Assembly: GCF_001984155.1 (NCBI RefSeq)
Contig: NZ_MTQO01000053.1
Location: forward strand, 372,001 to 436,000
Length of the DNA: 64,000 nt
Origin: Actinosynnema sp. ALI-1.44
GTDB lineage: Bacteria; Actinomycetota; Actinomycetes; Mycobacteriales; Pseudonocardiaceae
Direction of reading: 5' to 3'
Shown: positions 61,574 through 64,000 of the stretch, piece by piece
Position numbering within the stretch: position 1 is the stretch's first letter
Layout of the letters: each line of letters starts with the position of its first letter
Program-made: the position numbers and the translations under genes
Notes under the pieces: model-generated
What the model was told of the DNA's origin: nothing
Seen by the model: the letters and a program-made list of their open reading frames with translations, nothing else
Database searches by the model: none

Positions 61574-62325
61574 CTGACCAGGGACCGCACGACAACAACA
61601 CCTCCGCTGACACCGAGCAGTCCGGGGAGCCACGAGTGGTGGTGCGCGACCGTCGCCGGATCGACCCGGAGACCGGCCAGGTCAAGACCGTGACCGAGGA
61701 GGTGCCCGTCGACGAGGCGGGCGCCCCCGAGGGCGGCAGGCACGCGGCGTCCGAGGAGCACACAGACGCCGCGCCGCCTGAGGTCGAGGCCGAGATCGTT
61801 CCGGACATCGTCTCGGAAGAGGTCTCACTCAAGGAGCAGCTCGAGGAGCGCACCAGGGACCTGCAGCGACTGCAGGCCGAGTACGCCAACTACCGCAAGC
61901 GGGTGGACCGCGACCGGGAGAGCGTGGTCACGGGCGCCAAGGCCGCGGTGATCAACGAACTGCTCGCGGTGCTCGACGACCTCGAGCGGGCGGCCGCGCA
62001 CGGCGACCTGACCGGTGCGTTCAAGGCGGTGGCGGACAAGCTGACCGCCACGCTGCAGCGCGTCGGGCTCGAGCCGTTCGGCCACGAGAACGAGGCGTTC
62101 GACCCGTCCGTGCACGAGGCCGTCCAGCACGACACGTCCCCGGACGTGCAGGGCCCGACCGTGACCGCGGTACTGCGCCGCGGCTACCGGATCGGCGAGC
62201 GGACGCTGCGCCCCGCGCTGGTGGCCGTGACCGACCACGAGCCCGGCGCACCGGCGGCCAAGGCGCAGGAATGGGTCGAGCCGGCCGAGGAAAAGGCAGA
62301 TGGCGATCCGGCTGACCGGAACTGA
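61570..62325 (+). CDS. grpE: Nucleotide exchange factor GrpE
   Basis: A 251-residue GrpE. A long acidic N-terminus precedes the coiled coil ([31 protein letters not shown], about 78-110) and the C-terminal beta domain ends with [15 protein letters not shown] and [20 protein letters not shown]. The GTG at 61570 overlaps the dnaK stop (GTGA). It speeds ADP release from DnaK. Confidence 0.97.
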   Translation: MTDQGPHDNNTSADTEQSGEPRVVVRDRRRIDPETGQVKTVTEEVPVDEAGAPEGGRHAASEEHTDAAPPEVEAEIVPDIVSEEVSLKEQLEERTRDLQRLQAEYANYRKRVDRDRESVVTGAKAAVINELLAVLDDLERAAAHGDLTGAFKAVADKLTATLQRVGLEPFGHENEAFDPSVHEAVQHDTSPDVQGPTVTAVLRRGYRIGERTLRPALVAVTDHEPGAPAAKAQEWVEPAEEKADGDPADRN

Positions 62326-62349
62326 CCAGCGGAAGGGAGGGGACGTCCG

Positions 62350-63525
62350 GTGAGCGCTAGGGACTGGATCGACAAGGACTTCTACCGTGAGCTGGGCGTC
62401 TCGTCCAGCGCGACGGACGCGGACATCAAGAAGGCGTACCGCAAGCTGGCCAGGGAACTGCACCCGGACGCCAACCCGGGCAACGTCGAGGCCGAGTCGC
62501 GGTTCAAGGCGGTGTCCGAGGCGTACGGCGTGATCGGCGACCCCGAGAAGCGCAAGCAGTACGACGAGGCCCGCAGGCTGTTCGGTGGCGGGCTGCGCGG
62601 GTTCGGCGGTGGCGGCGGTGGTGGCGCGGGCGGCTTCGACGTCAGCGACATCTTCGGCGGCGCGAACGCGCAGGGCGCGGGCGGCGGTTTCAGCGGCCTC
62701 GGCGACATCCTCGGCGGCCTGTTCGGCAGGCGCGGCCAGGGATCGACCGCGGGCAGGCCACGCCGCGGCGCCGACGTGGACACCGAGGTGCGGATCGACT
62801 TCCTCGAAGCGGTCCGCGGCGCGACTGTCCCCTTGCGACTGTCCAGCCCGTCCACGTGTGGCACGTGCAACGGCAACGGTGCCCGGCCGGGCACCACGCC
62901 GCGCACCTGTCCGACGTGCAACGGCGCGGGCCTGAACACGCGCAGCCAGGGCGCTTTCGCCTTCAGCGAGCCGTGCCGCGACTGCCGCGGCACCGGCCGG
63001 ATCGTCGACGACCCGTGCCCGGAGTGCGGCGGCGACGGCGTGAGCACCAAGAGCCGGACGCTGACCGTCCGCATCCCGCCAGGGGTGGAGGACGACCAGA
63101 AGATCCGGCTGGCCGAACAGGGCGAGCCCGGCCAGAACGGCGGGCACGCAGGTGACCTGTACGTGCGCGTGCACGTCACACCGCACGCCATCTTCGGCCG
63201 CTCGGACAACGACGTGACCATCACCGTGCCGGTCACGTTCCAGGAACTCGCGCTCGGCACCACGCTGACCGTGCCCACACTGGACGGCAAGGTCTCCTTG
63301 CGCGTCGCACCGGGCACAGCCAACGGCCGGGTGTTCCGCGTTCGCGGCAAGGGCGTCGTCAAACGCGACGGCGTGGCCGGGGACCTGCTCGTCACCGTGC
63401 AGGTGTCGGTGCCGAGCAAGTTGTCCGACGAGGCACAGGCAGCGCTGGAGGAGTACACGAAGGCCACCACGGGCCAGGACCCCCGGCCCGAGCTGACCGC
63501 CTTGCTGAAGCAGAGGAGCGAATGA
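62350..63525 (+). CDS. dnaJ: Chaperone DnaJ (type I Hsp40)
   Basis: A 391-residue type I DnaJ. The J domain (9-75) has the HPD motif in ARELHPDANPGN. A Gly/Phe-rich region (78-130) is followed by four zinc-finger repeats CGTCNGNG, CPTCNGAG, CRDCRGTG and CPECGGDG. The substrate-binding C-terminal domain has GDLYVRVHV and GKVSLRVAPGT. The N-terminal MSARDWIDKDFYRELGV is the DnaJ1 form found in HspR operons. It ends overlapping hspR (ATGA). Confidence 0.97.
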   Translation: MSARDWIDKDFYRELGVSSSATDADIKKAYRKLARELHPDANPGNVEAESRFKAVSEAYGVIGDPEKRKQYDEARRLFGGGLRGFGGGGGGGAGGFDVSDIFGGANAQGAGGGFSGLGDILGGLFGRRGQGSTAGRPRRGADVDTEVRIDFLEAVRGATVPLRLSSPSTCGTCNGNGARPGTTPRTCPTCNGAGLNTRSQGAFAFSEPCRDCRGTGRIVDDPCPECGGDGVSTKSRTLTVRIPPGVEDDQKIRLAEQGEPGQNGGHAGDLYVRVHVTPHAIFGRSDNDVTITVPVTFQELALGTTLTVPTLDGKVSLRVAPGTANGRVFRVRGKGVVKRDGVAGDLLVTVQVSVPSKLSDEAQAALEEYTKATTGQDPRPELTALLKQRSE

Positions 63526-63977
63526 TGATGCCCTCGTTCCCCAGCGGCGTCCCCTTCCCGGCCAACGCCGACGAGGACACCCCGATCTTCGTGATCTCGG
63601 TGGCAGCCCAGTTGTCCGGCTTGCACGCGCAGACCCTGCGCAGCTACGACCGCCTGGGCCTGGTCTCCCCCGGCCGGACCTCGGGCGGGGGGCGGCGGTA
63701 CTCCATGCGCGACATCGCGGTGCTCCGCGAGGTTCAGCGTCTCTCCCAGGAGGAGGGCGTGAACCTCGCGGGTATCAAGCGGATCATCCACCTGGAGAAC
63801 CAGGTGACCGCGCTGCAGGCCCGTGTGGAGGAACTCACCCACGAACTGACCGCGGCGTACGTGGCGGCCGAGCAGGCCGCGGCGGCTGTGCACGCGTCCT
63901 ACCGGCACGACCTGGTGCCTGTCCGCAAACCGGCCACAGCGCTGGTGGTCTGGAAACCGCAGCCCCGCCGCGGTTAA
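63522..63977 (+). CDS. hspR: Heat-shock repressor HspR (MerR family)
   Basis: A 151-residue MerR-type repressor. The helix-turn-helix and wing are FVISVAAQLSGLHAQTLRSYDRLGLVSPGRTSGGGRRYS, followed by IAVLREVQRLSQEEGVNLAGIKRII and a coiled coil (about 90-125). It binds the HAIR sites before dnaK with DnaK as co-repressor. Three ATGs (63522, 63525, 63528) lie close together; the first overlaps the dnaJ stop. The window ends 23 bases later. Confidence 0.96.
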   Translation: MMMPSFPSGVPFPANADEDTPIFVISVAAQLSGLHAQTLRSYDRLGLVSPGRTSGGGRRYSMRDIAVLREVQRLSQEEGVNLAGIKRIIHLENQVTALQARVEELTHELTAAYVAAEQAAAAVHASYRHDLVPVRKPATALVVWKPQPRRG

Positions 63978-64000
63978 GCCGGGCTGCTCAGTCCAGGGTG

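Noticed and set aside
59633-61633. Long minus-strand ORF opposite dnaK
   Set aside because: Typical antisense artefact of high GC3 codon use; the translation is low-complexity and dnaK is unambiguous.
1-64000. CRISPR arrays, rRNA, prophage or biosynthetic gene cluster
   Set aside because: No regularly spaced repeats, rRNA-like sequence, phage structural genes or PKS/NRPS modules were seen; only one tRNA is present.

Overview
The window is high-GC (about 70%) actinobacterial DNA, most likely from the Pseudonocardiales (Amycolatopsis / Lentzea / Saccharothrix / Kibdelosporangium type). The signs are GTG/TTG starts, many GTGA/ATGA overlaps, mycobacterial-type lipid genes (FadA2, FabG4, HtdX, FadE5, EtfD homologues), a bifunctional-type Dcd, a VanW protein with a fused N-terminal tail, and a HAIR-controlled dnaK-grpE-dnaJ-hspR operon. 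I see no prophage, CRISPR array, rRNA or complete insertion sequence. Genus assignment is inference.

Layout. 0-2 kb: a truncated ROK-kinase start, tandem hairpins, a 49-residue basic protein and a stand-alone AAA ATPase. 2-7.7 kb: a fatty-acid block (fadA2 divergent from fabG4-htdX), a dispersed repeat, a TetR regulator and two tandem SCP2-like genes. 7.7-11.4 kb: MocR/aldo-keto reductase and AraC/TIGR03086 divergent pairs. 11.4-14.9 kb: branched-chain 2-oxoacid dehydrogenase operon (E1alpha, E1beta, E2). 15-18.4 kb: M20 peptidase, endonuclease V, ADP-ribosylglycohydrolase. 18.6-23.8 kb: polar amino-acid ABC importer, a beta-helical membrane protein and a NYN-like protein. 23.9-28 kb: NHL/thioredoxin protein, GroES-like protein, VanW protein, second copy of the repeat. 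28.3-31 kb: fadE5 and a LuxR regulator. 31-38.6 kb: small membrane protein, luciferase-like oxidoreductase, SnoaL-like protein, sodium/solute symporter, DUF1707, MFS, diguanylate cyclase, phosphoribosyltransferase. 38.6-43.7 kb: secreted DUF11 protein, dcd, tRNA-Gly(CCC), ECF sigma factor with membrane partner, hydrolase. 43.7-51.1 kb: molybdenum hydroxylase cluster (CoxG-like, SDR remnant, M, L, S, second L, GntR). 51-55.3 kb: CDF transporter, etfD, SMR pump with TetR. 55.4-59.6 kb: HAD phosphatase/mutase, GH65 phosphorylase, DUF4097 lipoprotein. 59.6-64 kb: heat-shock operon.

How it works together. The most interesting pattern is regulatory. The palindrome YTACT-N4-RGTAR (N4 any bases) occurs in four promoter regions: fadA2/fabG4, the tetR/SCP2 intergenic region, fadE5 (two copies) and etfD. 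My scan by eye found it nowhere else in the window. These genes encode an acyl-CoA dehydrogenase, an R-specific hydratase, a ketoacyl reductase, a thiolase and the membrane ETF:quinone oxidoreductase needed to re-oxidise ETF, so the TetR at 5.75 kb is a good candidate for the master regulator of a scattered beta-oxidation regulon. A second notable item is a roughly 105-bp repeat carrying an actinobacterial DnaA-box sequence, present in opposite orientation at 5.6 and 28.1 kb. A third is a molybdenum hydroxylase operon with two different catalytic subunits around one iron-sulfur and one FAD subunit, with a GntR-type palindrome at its promoter.
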